Shown here: one piece after another, positions 54,690 to 63,025 of the stretch
Layout: each line of letters starts with the position of its first letter
Numbering within the stretch: position 1 is the stretch's first letter
Assembly: GCF_018736085.1 (NCBI RefSeq)
Contig: NZ_CP076134.1
Location: 1,808,501 to 1,872,500 of the forward strand
Direction of reading: 5' to 3'
Length of the DNA stretch: 64,000 nt
DNA from: Bradyrhizobium sediminis
GTDB lineage: Bacteria; Pseudomonadota; Alphaproteobacteria; Rhizobiales; Xanthobacteraceae
The notes under the pieces: model-generated
Seen by the model: only the letters and a program-made list of their open reading frames with translations
The model's database searches: none
Told to the model about the DNA's origin: nothing
Position numbers and translations under genes: made by a program

Positions 54690-55529
54690 ATGATCGAAGA
54701 TTCGCACGGATGCATCGACTACGACGAATCCGGAGAGGGCCGGACCGTCGTGCTGGTGCCGGGATCATGCAACACCGGCGCCGCCTGGCGGCCGGTGATA
54801 GCGCAGTGGGAGAACAGCTATCGCTGCGTCACCACGAGCCTGCTTGGATATGGCGGCACGCTGGAACGGCGCAGCGCTGACGACACCGATATTGCCCATG
54901 AGGCGGTAGTGCTGGAAGCGGTGATCCGGCGCGTGGGGTGCCCGGTGCACCTCGTCGGCCACTCCTTTGGCGGCCTGACGGCACTCGCCGTCGCGCTTCG
55001 GGCGCGTGTGCCACTGTTAAGCCTGACCATCGCCGAGGCGCCGGCGCTGGAGATCCTGCGGCACATGGGGGAATATCGGCACTATCTGGCGTTCCGGAAG
55101 ATGTCCGAATCCTACTCCAAGGCCCATCAGGCCGGCGAGACGACGGCGATCGAACAGATGATCGATTTCTATGGCGGTGCGGGGACTTTCGCAGCGTGGC
55201 CGCAGCGCGTTCGCGATTACGCATCGCAGACCACCGCGGTCAATCTCCTGGACTGGGCCAGCGCCTACGGTTTCGAGCTGACGTCGGGGTTGCTCGCGAC
55301 CGTCAAAATTCCGACGCTTGTGTTGTGGGGCGAGGCCAGTCACCCCGCCGCCAAGCGCGCGAACCAGCTTTTGGGCCAGTGCATACCGGACGCCGCCGTC
55401 GCCACCATCGCAGGCGCGGCGCATTTCATGATTTTGACCCATGCCAGGGAGGTGGCGGGCATGATCGAGCGACACATGGCACGGGCGGAAGGCAGGGTGG
55501 CGGCGGCTGCGGCGGTGCCGGCCAACTGA
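54690..55529 (+). CDS. alpha/beta hydrolase
   Basis: 279 residues. LVPGSCNTGAAW is the oxyanion strand, GHSFGG carries the nucleophile Ser near residue 90, the acid is probably in LWGEASHPAAK, and AGAAHFMILTHARE has the catalytic His. The start is ATG 54690; an earlier TTG at 54660 is possible. Its last 190 bp overlap the 3' part of the extended GFA reading frame on the opposite strand, which is itself abnormal. Confidence 0.86.
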   Translation: MIEDSHGCIDYDESGEGRTVVLVPGSCNTGAAWRPVIAQWENSYRCVTTSLLGYGGTLERRSADDTDIAHEAVVLEAVIRRVGCPVHLVGHSFGGLTALAVALRARVPLLSLTIAEAPALEILRHMGEYRHYLAFRKMSESYSKAHQAGETTAIEQMIDFYGGAGTFAAWPQRVRDYASQTTAVNLLDWASAYGFELTSGLLATVKIPTLVLWGEASHPAAKRANQLLGQCIPDAAVATIAGAAHFMILTHAREVAGMIERHMARAEGRVAAAAAVPAN

Positions 55530-56062
55530 ATTTGAGTTCGTCGTCGGCGACAAAGGGGACCCGAACCGTCGGATCCCCCGGATTGCAGATTGGATATTGG
55601 CGATTTCGCCGATCGACCGCGGTCGGATGAAGCGACCGCTATTCCGCGACGGGCCTCGCCCGAGCCGCCAAATTCCTTCGGAAAATCCTTCAGCTTCGGC
55701 AGGCCGTCCCGCATCGGCAGCACCGTTTCGGCATAATTGACGTGAACGCCGGGAGCGAAAGCAAGCGTCGGGATCGTCGCGGCGAATACGTCGACGAGTC
55801 CCAATGGCGGGTGATTGGTCATCAGATGCCCGCCGCACTTCGCACAGTATTGGCGCTGGCTGAGCGGGGTCTTCTGGAACGTCGCCACATGTCCGGCTCC
55901 CGATGTTATGCGCACGGCTTCCGGCTTCCAGAGGCTGAAGGCATTCACGGGTCCACCGGACCACGAACGGCAGGAACTGCAGTGGCAATAACCCATGGCC
56001 TCCGGCGAGCCGGTGACCTCCAGTTTGACAGCGCCGCAGAAGCAGCTTCCAACATGAGCCAT
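55340..56062 (-). CDS. GFA (glutathione-dependent formaldehyde-activating-like) family protein, probably frameshifted at the 3' end
   Basis: The frame has 240 residues. The first 141 form a normal GFA protein: zinc ligands in SCFCGAV, CHCSSC and YCAKCGG. The conserved closing segment LPKLKDFPKEFGGSGE is followed by an Arg/Ala-rich tail of about 95 residues that overlaps the opposite hydrolase gene. One frame away, a TAG at 55639-55641 would end the protein at the family's usual length, so a 1-nt indel near 55645-55655 probably abolished the native stop. ATG 56062 follows GGAAGAGCC. The native substrate of most GFA proteins is unknown. Confidence 0.78.
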   Translation of the reverse strand: MAHVGSCFCGAVKLEVTGSPEAMGYCHCSSCRSWSGGPVNAFSLWKPEAVRITSGAGHVATFQKTPLSQRQYCAKCGGHLMTNHPPLGLVDVFAATIPTLAFAPGVHVNYAETVLPMRDGLPKLKDFPKEFGGSGEARRGIAVASSDRGRSAKSPISNLQSGGSDGSGPLCRRRRTQIQLAGTAAAAATLPSARAMCRSIMPATSLAWVKIMKCAAPAMVATAASGMHWPKSWFARLAAG

Positions 56063-56326
56063 GGCTCTTCCTTTCGAGTTGGGATGTTGCCTGTCCACCA
56101 CCAAGCGGCCGGGGACAACTGGCTCTGCGTTAGCAGGCCGGCTGCCGCGCCGCGTCCGTCGATTGGATGATGGAGCGACATCAATTCGTGATCTCTCGTG
56201 ATCCATTGCAGTTTGCTTGCGCGTCATCGCAAACATCCTCCGACCGCACGACGCAATGCATCGCGTGCAGCGTTACGGTGTGGCCGAATCTCGCTTCATG
56301 CGAGATCATCGATCGAGGAGGTTTCA

Positions 56327-56773
56327 GTGGGAAATATGGTCGCCATTTCGTCGAGCAAGCTGGCGCTGGCCTGTGCGGATTTCCTGTGGCGGCAGGATGC
56401 AGCCCTGCGAAGCCTCGGCCTGGAGCGGTTATCGATCGACGCGGGCCAGGCCACGGTCGCCATGACCGTGCTGCCGGGCATGGTCAACGGCATTGGCATC
56501 ACGCACGGTGGTACGATTTTCAAACTCGCCGACTCGGCATTTTCACTGGCCAGCAACGCCTACAATGAACGGACGGTCTCCGCGCATTGCAGCATTTCGT
56601 TCCTGCGGCCGACCAAGCTCGGCGACCGTCTCGTGGCGAGAGCGACGGAGGTCGTGCGTTCCGGGCGCTCCGGAATCTATGACGTTCGCGTGACTTTCGA
56701 AGATGAAGTGGTGGCAGAATTCCGCGCACATTCGCGCGTCATCGGCGGCACCCTGCTGTCGACTGCGCTCTGA
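56327..56773 (+). CDS. PaaI-like hotdog thioesterase
   Basis: 148 residues. The hotdog core is MVNGIGITHGGTIFKLADSAF, with the conserved NG-HGG active-site segment, then SAHCSISFLRPTKLGDRLVARA. PaaI-type enzymes hydrolyse ring-hydroxylated phenylacetyl-CoA and related aryl-CoA esters, protecting the CoA pool. The start is GTG 56327 with AGGAGG 5 bp upstream; ATG 56336 is less well placed. It converges on the flavoprotein gene with a 3-bp gap. Confidence 0.85.
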   Translation: MGNMVAISSSKLALACADFLWRQDAALRSLGLERLSIDAGQATVAMTVLPGMVNGIGITHGGTIFKLADSAFSLASNAYNERTVSAHCSISFLRPTKLGDRLVARATEVVRSGRSGIYDVRVTFEDEVVAEFRAHSRVIGGTLLSTAL

Positions 56774-56776
56774 TCT

Positions 56777-58501
56777 TCACGGTTTCGATGCACCCGCAAT
56801 ATGCCGGCCCGCGATATAGCCGAAGGTCAGCGCGGGCCCGAGCGTGATGCCGGCGCCGGGATAGTTGCCGCCCATGATACTCGCCATGTCATTGCCGGCG
56901 GCATAGAGCCCTTCGACGACGCGGCCATTGCCGTCCAGCGCGCGGGCGCTCGCGTCGGTTCTGATCCCGGCATAGGTGCCGAGATCGCCGATCACCATCC
57001 TGATCGCGTAGAAAGGTCCGTTTTCGATCGGGGCGACGCAGGGGTTCGGTCCGTGCAGCGCATCGCCCTGAAAGCGGTTATACGCGCGCGATCCCTTGCC
57101 GAAGGCCGTATCCTGTCCGCTCGCCGCCGATGCATTGAACTGCGTCACCGTCGCCTCGAGCCCTCGGGCGTCGATGCCGGCGTTGGCCGCCAGTTCCGCG
57201 AGCGTAGCGCCGCGCATGAGGTAGCCGGTGCTGAGGTGGCGGCCGATCGGCATCGGAAACGGCGGCACGCATCCCAGGCCATATTTGCGCAGGGTTTTGT
57301 GATCGCAGATGAGGAAGGCGGCGATCTCTTCGCCGGGCTTGGCGGCCTTCATCATGTCCTGGACGAAGTCGTGATAGGAGTTGCCCTCGTTCGCAAAGCG
57401 CACGCCGTCGCGCATCACAGCGATCACGCCGGGTTTGGCGCGATCGATGAAATGCGGCATCACGCCGCTGGTGCCATCCTTCCGTTTGGTGACCGATACC
57501 GGCACCCATGCCGCGGCATTCGGCAGTGTGTCCTCGACGCGTCCACCGACCGCTTCCGCCATGCGCAGGCCGTCGCCGGTGTTGCCGGTTGGGCCGGGTG
57601 AATAATGCTGGGTACCATCGGGCGCATGCGGGAACATCGCCTTGCGCCTGGCAACGTCATGCGGGAAGCCGCCGCAGGCCAGCACCACGCCGCGTCTGGC
57701 ATGGACGCGGACGAGGCGTCCTTCCCGCTCGACCACGGCGCCGCGCACCGCGCCGTTTTCGACGATCAATTCGCGGACGGGGGATGACAGCCACAGGGGT
57801 ATGTTGAGGTCGAAGGCGGATTTCGCCAGCCGTCCGGCAAGCGCGTTACCGTTGGTGAGCGTCATGCCGCGGCCGTAGCGCATCACGTCCATGAGATGGC
57901 GGGACAGCCGTTTGGCGACATAAACCGCCGATGTCAGCGATTTGGTCGCGCGCATGAAGTGGATGATCTCCTTGCCCGACCCCAGCATCATGCCGAACAC
58001 GGTCAATTCCGGCAGCGGCGCACCGAGATCCTTGACATGCGGGCCGAGCTCGCGTCCGTCGAACGGCCGCGTCACCATCGAGCGGCCGCCCTGCGTTCCG
58101 CCGGGTGCTTCGGCATGATAGTCGGGAAACACCAGCGGCATGTCGAAACGAAGTGCGGTTTGCGAGGTGAAGAAATCGACCGCTTCCGGTCCGGCGGTCA
58201 GAAAGGCATCGACCCGCGCCGCGTCGAAGCTGTTGCCGGCTTCATGCCGCAGATAGGTTCGTGCTTCATTCGGGCTCTCCTTGATGCCCCAGGCGTGCGC
58301 CAGCGACGTTCCGGGAATCCAGAGCCAGCCGCCGGAGCGCGCGGTGGTGCCGCCGAAATGCGGCTCCTTCTCGACAATGAGGACATTGAGGCCGTTGTGA
58401 CCCGCCGTGACGGCTGCGGACATGCCGGCGGCGCCGGAGCCGACCACGAGTGCGTCGCATTCATAGGTAGTGTCAGCGCCATCGCGCATGCCGTCCGTCA
58501 C
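56777..58501 (-). CDS. FAD-dependent oxidoreductase, 3-oxosteroid 1-dehydrogenase-like
   Basis: 574 residues. VVGSGAAGMSAAVTAGHNG (FAD), EKEPHFGGTTARSGGWLWIPG and the closing GLYAAGNDMASIMGGNYPGAG, then GPALTFGYIAGRH, are the hallmarks of ketosteroid-delta-dehydrogenase-like flavoproteins. They introduce a double bond next to a ketone in steroids or other cyclic ketones. GTG 58501 is preferred because GGGAGGGG lies 6 bp before it; ATG 58489 is the alternative. Neighbouring redox enzymes (GMC, SDR) fit degradation of a polycyclic or terpenoid compound. Confidence 0.88.
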   Translation of the reverse strand: MTDGMRDGADTTYECDALVVGSGAAGMSAAVTAGHNGLNVLIVEKEPHFGGTTARSGGWLWIPGTSLAHAWGIKESPNEARTYLRHEAGNSFDAARVDAFLTAGPEAVDFFTSQTALRFDMPLVFPDYHAEAPGGTQGGRSMVTRPFDGRELGPHVKDLGAPLPELTVFGMMLGSGKEIIHFMRATKSLTSAVYVAKRLSRHLMDVMRYGRGMTLTNGNALAGRLAKSAFDLNIPLWLSSPVRELIVENGAVRGAVVEREGRLVRVHARRGVVLACGGFPHDVARRKAMFPHAPDGTQHYSPGPTGNTGDGLRMAEAVGGRVEDTLPNAAAWVPVSVTKRKDGTSGVMPHFIDRAKPGVIAVMRDGVRFANEGNSYHDFVQDMMKAAKPGEEIAAFLICDHKTLRKYGLGCVPPFPMPIGRHLSTGYLMRGATLAELAANAGIDARGLEATVTQFNASAASGQDTAFGKGSRAYNRFQGDALHGPNPCVAPIENGPFYAIRMVIGDLGTYAGIRTDASARALDGNGRVVEGLYAAGNDMASIMGGNYPGAGITLGPALTFGYIAGRHIAGASKP

Positions 58502-58630
58502 GCCGCCCCTCCCGGTTTTTCGAAGCAAAGCTGCTTTTGCCTGAAACTGCAATAGCATCACCTATGCTGTGGCGCATGCTGACAGGCTGAAACGAACTGG
58601 CTATCAATGAATGCTGGGAGGAAAAAATCG

Positions 58631-60229
58631 ATGCTTGAAAAAGTCGATGTCCTGATCGTCGGTTCCGGCGCATCGGGCGCCGCGGTGGCGTGGAGCCTTG
58701 CCGACACCAGGATGCGGATCGTCTGCCTCGAGCAGGGTGATTGGGTGAAGCCGGCGGACTATCCCAGCAACGGAAGGGACTGGGAGGCGCGCTTGTTCAG
58801 CGATTTCGCCATCAACCCCAACCGCCGCGCGCGGCCGACCGATTACCCGATCAACGATGCCAATTCGCCGATCAAGGTGGTCAACTTCAACGGCGTCGGC
58901 GGCAGCACCATCGTGTACACGGCGCATTTTCCGCGTATGCACCCATCCGATTTCAAGGTGCGCACGCTCGACGGGGTCGCCGACGACTGGCCGATCGATT
59001 ATGCGACGCTGGAGCCGTACTTCGCCGAGAACGACCGCATGATGGGCGTCTCGGGGCTCGCGGGCGATCCCGCCTATCCGCCAAAGCAGCCGCCGATGCC
59101 GCCGCTGCCGCTCGGCAAATCCGGCGCCCGGTTCGGCAAGGCGATGAACCAGCTCGGCTGGCACTGGTGGCCGTCCGACTCGACCATCGCCACCACCGAC
59201 TACGAGGGCCGCGCGCGCTGCATCAATCTCGGCCACTGTACGCCCGGCTGCGCGCAGGGCGCCAAGGCCTCTACCGATATTACCTATTGGCCGCATGCGA
59301 TCCGCGCCGGCGTCGAATTACGCACCATGTGCCGGGTTCGCGAAGTCACGGTCGATGAGCACGGCATGGCGTCCGGCGTCATCTATTACGACGCCGAGGG
59401 CAAAGAGCAATTCCAGCCCGCCGAAGTCGTCATCCTCGCCTGCAACGGCGTCGGTACGCCGCGGCTGATGCTGAATTCGGTGTCGGCGAAATTCCCCAAC
59501 GGCATTGCCAATTCCTCAGGGCTGGTCGGCAAGAACCTGATGTTTCACCCCTACGCCCTGACCTACGGCTATGTCGACGAACCGCTCGACGGCAACCACG
59601 GCCCGCCGCTCTGCCTGTGGAGCCAGGAATTCTACGAGACCGACCCTGGCCGCGATTTCGTGCGCGGCTATACCTTCCAGTTCGGCCGCGGCGTCGGCGC
59701 CATCATGGAGGCGATCGTGAGTTCCGCCGCCGGGCGATTGCCCTGGGGCGACGACCATCACGCCGCCTACCGGAAACTGGTGAATCGCCGAATCGGGCTT
59801 TCGGCGATCTGCGAGGACCTGCCCGAGGAGCACAATCGGGTGACGCTCGATCCCGTGCTGAAGGATTCCAGCGGCATCCCCGCGCCGAAGCTCGACTACA
59901 CCATCAGCGCCAACAGCATGAAGATGATGAACCACGGCATCGCGCGGGCGAAAGAGATTCTCACCGCCGCCGGCGCCAGCAATATTGCCGTCGAGAGTCC
60001 GATCCTGAACGGCGGCTGGCATCTGCTCGGTACCGCGCGCATGGGCAGCGACCCGGAGCGTTCGGTCGTGAACGAATGGGGCCGCTGCCACGACGTGAGG
60101 AACCTGTTCATCGTCGACGGCAGCATCTGGGTAACATCAGGCGGCGTGAACCCGACCTCGACCATCCAGGCGCTGGCGCTCTATATCGCCGACAGCATCA
60201 AGCAGCGCCTCGCCAATTTGTTCGACTGA
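58631..60229 (+). CDS. GMC-family oxidoreductase
   Basis: 532 residues. VLIVGSGASGAAVAWSLAD is the FAD site. NGVGGSTIVYTAHFPRMHP and CTPGCAQGAKASTDITYWPH (the Cys-rich loop of gluconate-dehydrogenase-type GMC subunits) follow, and the active-site His and Asn are in GGWHLLGTARMG and GVNPTSTIQ. It oxidises an alcohol or sugar. ATG 58631 has GGGAGG 9 bp upstream. It is followed after 2 bp by a subunit-3-like gene, the order known for membrane-bound dehydrogenases. Confidence 0.9.
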   Translation: MLEKVDVLIVGSGASGAAVAWSLADTRMRIVCLEQGDWVKPADYPSNGRDWEARLFSDFAINPNRRARPTDYPINDANSPIKVVNFNGVGGSTIVYTAHFPRMHPSDFKVRTLDGVADDWPIDYATLEPYFAENDRMMGVSGLAGDPAYPPKQPPMPPLPLGKSGARFGKAMNQLGWHWWPSDSTIATTDYEGRARCINLGHCTPGCAQGAKASTDITYWPHAIRAGVELRTMCRVREVTVDEHGMASGVIYYDAEGKEQFQPAEVVILACNGVGTPRLMLNSVSAKFPNGIANSSGLVGKNLMFHPYALTYGYVDEPLDGNHGPPLCLWSQEFYETDPGRDFVRGYTFQFGRGVGAIMEAIVSSAAGRLPWGDDHHAAYRKLVNRRIGLSAICEDLPEEHNRVTLDPVLKDSSGIPAPKLDYTISANSMKMMNHGIARAKEILTAAGASNIAVESPILNGGWHLLGTARMGSDPERSVVNEWGRCHDVRNLFIVDGSIWVTSGGVNPTSTIQALALYIADSIKQRLANLFD

Positions 60230-60231
60230 GA

Positions 60232-60687
60232 ATGAAAGCCATGGCAGCCGATAACCTTAGCGCCGAACAAGTCCGCGACCTTCGCGCGCTGGCCGGCACG
60301 ATTATCCCGCCGAGCGCGGTCTACGACGTGCCGGGAGCCGACGACGAGAAGATCTTCAAGGACATCTTGAGGAGCCTCGAGCGCGACCGCGACGATGTCC
60401 GTCGCGCGCTGGCGCAGCTCGCTACGCTTGCAGGGAGCGCCTTTGTGGAGCTCGGACCGGAGCGCCGTGCCGAAGTGGCTAACGCGTTTCGTGAAACCGG
60501 CGGCGCACCGCTGGCCGCCCTGGTTCGCGTGGTGCTGCTTTGCTATTACCGCGATGACCGCGTGATGCAATCTCTCGGCCTGGAACCGCGCCCGCCCTTT
60601 CCCAAGGGACATGTCGTCGAGCAGGGCGACTGGTCGCTGCTCGACCCGGTCCGCGCGCGACCGCCAATGTACCGCAGGGTGGATTGA
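60232..60687 (+). CDS. gluconate 2-dehydrogenase subunit 3-like protein
   Basis: 151 residues. LSAEQVRDLRALAGTIIPPS starts the family domain, and CYYRDDRVMQSLGLEPRPPF, then GHVVEQGDWSLLDPVRARPP, end it. Subunit 3 assists assembly or export of the GMC subunit. No Tat signal or cytochrome gene is seen here, so an incomplete or soluble complex is possible. ATG 60232 lies 2 bp after the GMC stop. Confidence 0.85.
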   Translation: MKAMAADNLSAEQVRDLRALAGTIIPPSAVYDVPGADDEKIFKDILRSLERDRDDVRRALAQLATLAGSAFVELGPERRAEVANAFRETGGAPLAALVRVVLLCYYRDDRVMQSLGLEPRPPFPKGHVVEQGDWSLLDPVRARPPMYRRVD

Positions 60688-60785
60688 TCGGGGACCGGCG
60701 TCGATACTTGCAGAGGCCGGACAAAGCGCGCCCACCGCGGGATCCGGCCAACTTATCGAGGCTCTAGCGGACGCCCCGCGCGAAC

Positions 60786-61304
60786 TCAGACCGCGCGGCT
60801 GCGGGGCCTGGTCTTCACGCTTTTCGGCAGTTCTGCGGCCGCAGCAACCGGCTGCCGCTTGCCTGGTCCGGGATGGACATGGACGCCCTTGGCCGTGACG
60901 GGCTCGCCGCATTCCGAGCAGACTAGCACCGGATCGAACATCTTGCCGCAGCTCTTGTGCTCATGGAGCAGGGGCCTGCCGCGCTCGTCGACCATGTGGG
61001 TATCGCCCCAATGCACGATCGCCATGATGATCGGGTAAAGGTCGAGGCCCTTCTGGGTCAGGATGTATTCATGCCGTTTCGGCGATTCCTGGTACGGAAT
61101 CCGGCGCAGGACGCCGAGGCGAACCAGTTTCTTCAGGCGCTCTGCGAGCAGGTGCCGGGTAATGCCCAATGCCGACTGGAAGCCCTCGAACCGCCGGGTC
61201 CGCAGAAAGCATTCGCGCAGGATCAGCAGGGTCCAGCGATCGCCGATCACCCCGACCGTCCGGGCCAACGAGCATGGCTCCTCTTCGAGTTCATCCCACT
61301 TCAT
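60786..61304 (-). CDS. HxlR-family transcriptional regulator
   Basis: 172 residues. The winged helix has CSLARTVGVIGDRWTLLILR, FEGFQSALGITRHLLAERLKKLV and YILTQKGLDLYPI. A C-terminal extension adds a zinc-ribbon-like pair, CGKMF and CSEC, and a basic tail (PKSVKTRPRSR). The conserved Cys22-like residue at the start of the first motif is present. It is divergent from the DsbA-fold gene at 61527. ATG 61304 follows GGAGAATGCG; an earlier ATG (61340) is possible. Confidence 0.9.
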   Translation of the reverse strand: MKWDELEEEPCSLARTVGVIGDRWTLLILRECFLRTRRFEGFQSALGITRHLLAERLKKLVRLGVLRRIPYQESPKRHEYILTQKGLDLYPIIMAIVHWGDTHMVDERGRPLLHEHKSCGKMFDPVLVCSECGEPVTAKGVHVHPGPGKRQPVAAAAELPKSVKTRPRSRAV

Positions 61305-61334
61305 CGCATTCTCCGGCCGGTCCCGTCCAAATCG

Positions 61335-61364
61335 GTTCAATTTTAGATCGTTCTAATTAGGAAC
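61335..61364. promoter_or_regulatory. GTTC-N7-GAAC operator sites near HxlR start
   Basis: GTTCTAATTAGGAAC (61350-61364) is a near-perfect palindrome. Directly left of it is the weaker GTTCAATTTTAGATC (61335-61349). A third copy is at 61437-61451. All lie in the HxlR/DsbA-fold intergenic region. Confidence 0.6.
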
Positions 61365-61430
61365 TAAGTTTGGAACAACCATCGAATTATGGCGCATAAC
61401 ATACATCATAGCTGGAAAATTGCATCCGGC

Positions 61431-61460
61431 TTGACAGTTCAATTATAGAACTTTAGTGCT
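61431..61460 (+). promoter_or_regulatory. promoter candidate overlapped by an operator
   Basis: TTGACA (61431-61436) is an exact sigma70-type -35 box. It is followed at once by GTTCAATTATAGAAC (61437-61451). A -10 box at the right distance is poor (TAGTGC), so activity may depend on a regulator or start elsewhere. Confidence 0.5.
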
Positions 61461-61526
61461 TGATCCTCGCCCGGCGGCCGGATCGCCGCCGCGGGGCAGA
61501 GTGAGTGACTCCAGGAGGAGAGTTCG

Positions 61527-62183
61527 TTGGCAGGTCCCCTGAAGGTTGAATTTCAGTTCGATTTCGGTAGCCCGAATGCCTATCTGGCGGAGAAGGCGTT
61601 GCCCGGCATCGAGCGGCGCACCGGGGTGAAGTTCGAATATGTGCCGGTGCTGCTCGGCGGCATCTTCAAGGCCACCAACAACATGTCGCCGTTCGAGTCG
61701 CTCCGCGGCATCAAGAACAAGCCCGAATATAATGCGCTGGAGACCCAGCGCTTCATCCGGCGCCACAACATCACGACATTCAGGCCGAACTCCTTTTTCC
61801 CGGTCAACACGCTGATGCTGATGAGGGGCGCCGTCGCCGCCCAGTCCGATGGCATGTTCGAACCCTATTTCCGTGCTGCCTACCATCACATGTGGGAGGA
61901 GCCGAAGAAAATGGACGACCTCGAGGTTTTCCGGAATGCGTTCATTTCGTCCGGTATCGATATCGACCGGCTGATTGCCCGCGCGCAGCAGGACGAGGTC
62001 AAGAAGAGGCTGATCGAAGCGACGAACGATGCCGTTGCCCGCGGCGCCTTCGGTTCGCCGACCTTCTTCGTCGGAAAGGAAATGTTCTTCGGCAAGGACC
62101 AGCTTCGCGACGTCGAGGAATCGATTGTCGAGCAGACCAGCCGCAACGACGGCCCGACACCGTCGACGCAGACTGGAAAGTGA
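61527..62183 (+). CDS. 2-hydroxychromene-2-carboxylate isomerase-like DsbA-fold protein
   Basis: 218 residues of DsbA/HCCA-isomerase fold. VEFQFDFGSPNAYLAEKALP is the active-site start, with Ser in the position of the redox Cys. NSFFPVNTLMLMRGAV and AFGSPTFFVGKEMFFGKDQL follow. HCCA isomerases use glutathione in naphthalene-type aromatic degradation; others are uncharacterised. The start is TTG 61527 behind AGGAGGAGAG. It is divergent from HxlR and heads an operon with an SDR and nitronate monooxygenase. Confidence 0.85.
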   Translation: MAGPLKVEFQFDFGSPNAYLAEKALPGIERRTGVKFEYVPVLLGGIFKATNNMSPFESLRGIKNKPEYNALETQRFIRRHNITTFRPNSFFPVNTLMLMRGAVAAQSDGMFEPYFRAAYHHMWEEPKKMDDLEVFRNAFISSGIDIDRLIARAQQDEVKKRLIEATNDAVARGAFGSPTFFVGKEMFFGKDQLRDVEESIVEQTSRNDGPTPSTQTGK

Positions 62184-62212
62184 CAGAATTATACCTGACC
62201 GGGAGAATACCC

Positions 62213-62950
62213 TTGCAGAAGAGAAACGCGACCGTGGCCGTGATCGGCGCCGGTGATTTCATCGGCAGCGAAATCGCCAGGAAGTTTGCCTCTGAGGGCT
62301 TCACGGTATTCGCCGGACGCCGCAACGGCGCCAAGCTCGAACCGCTGGTGAAGGAGATCGAGGCGGCGGGCGGCGAGATCCACGCCCGGTCGCTCGATGC
62401 GCGCAACGAAGAGGAAGTCGTCTCCTTCCTGGAGGATGCCGACAAGCACGCGCCGCTCGAGGTCTGCATCTTCAACGTCGGCGCCAACGTCAATTTCCGG
62501 ATTCTCGATACGACCGAGCGCGTGTTCCGCAAGGTCTGGGAAATGGCCTGCTATTCCGGCTTTCTCGCGGGCCGCGAGGCAGCGCGCCTGATGTTGCCCC
62601 GGGGTAAGGGCAATATCTTCTTCACCGGCGCGACCGCGAGCCTGCGCGGTGGATCGGGCTATGCCGCCTTCGCCAGCGCCAAGTTCGGCCTGCGCGCCGT
62701 CGCTCAGTCGATGGCGCGCGAACTCGGACCAAAGAATATCCATGTCGCCCACCTCATCATCGATTCCGGCGTCGATACCGAATGGGTGCGCCAGCGGCGG
62801 CTCGAGGCGCTGGGAACGGGTGCGCTCGATAACCCCGATCTACTGATGCCGCCATCGTCGGTCGCGGAATCCTATTGGCTGCTTTATCGGCAGCCGCGCA
62901 GCGCCTGGACATTCGAGCTGGAAATACGCCCCTTCGGCGAGAAGTGGTGA
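62213..62950 (+). CDS. SDR-family protein with Phe in place of the catalytic Tyr
   Basis: 245 residues. VAVIGAGDFIGSEIARKFAS replaces the usual TGxxxGxG, and NVGANVNFRI and FTGATASLRGGSGYAAFASA follow. The Y-x3-K motif appears as F-A-S-A-K, lacking the catalytic Tyr, although the Lys and a candidate Ser remain. It may be inactive, use another acid, or belong to a known divergent SDR branch. The start is TTG 62213 with GGGAG 9 bp upstream. Its C-terminus ends with EIRPFGEKW. Confidence 0.85.
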   Translation: MQKRNATVAVIGAGDFIGSEIARKFASEGFTVFAGRRNGAKLEPLVKEIEAAGGEIHARSLDARNEEEVVSFLEDADKHAPLEVCIFNVGANVNFRILDTTERVFRKVWEMACYSGFLAGREAARLMLPRGKGNIFFTGATASLRGGSGYAAFASAKFGLRAVAQSMARELGPKNIHVAHLIIDSGVDTEWVRQRRLEALGTGALDNPDLLMPPSSVAESYWLLYRQPRSAWTFELEIRPFGEKW

Positions 62951-63025
62951 AGGAAGCGTCGTTTTCGGGCTTCGAAGCATGATATAGCCTTGCCAGGCTA
63001 CTGCCGTAAAGAACCGGAGGAATTC

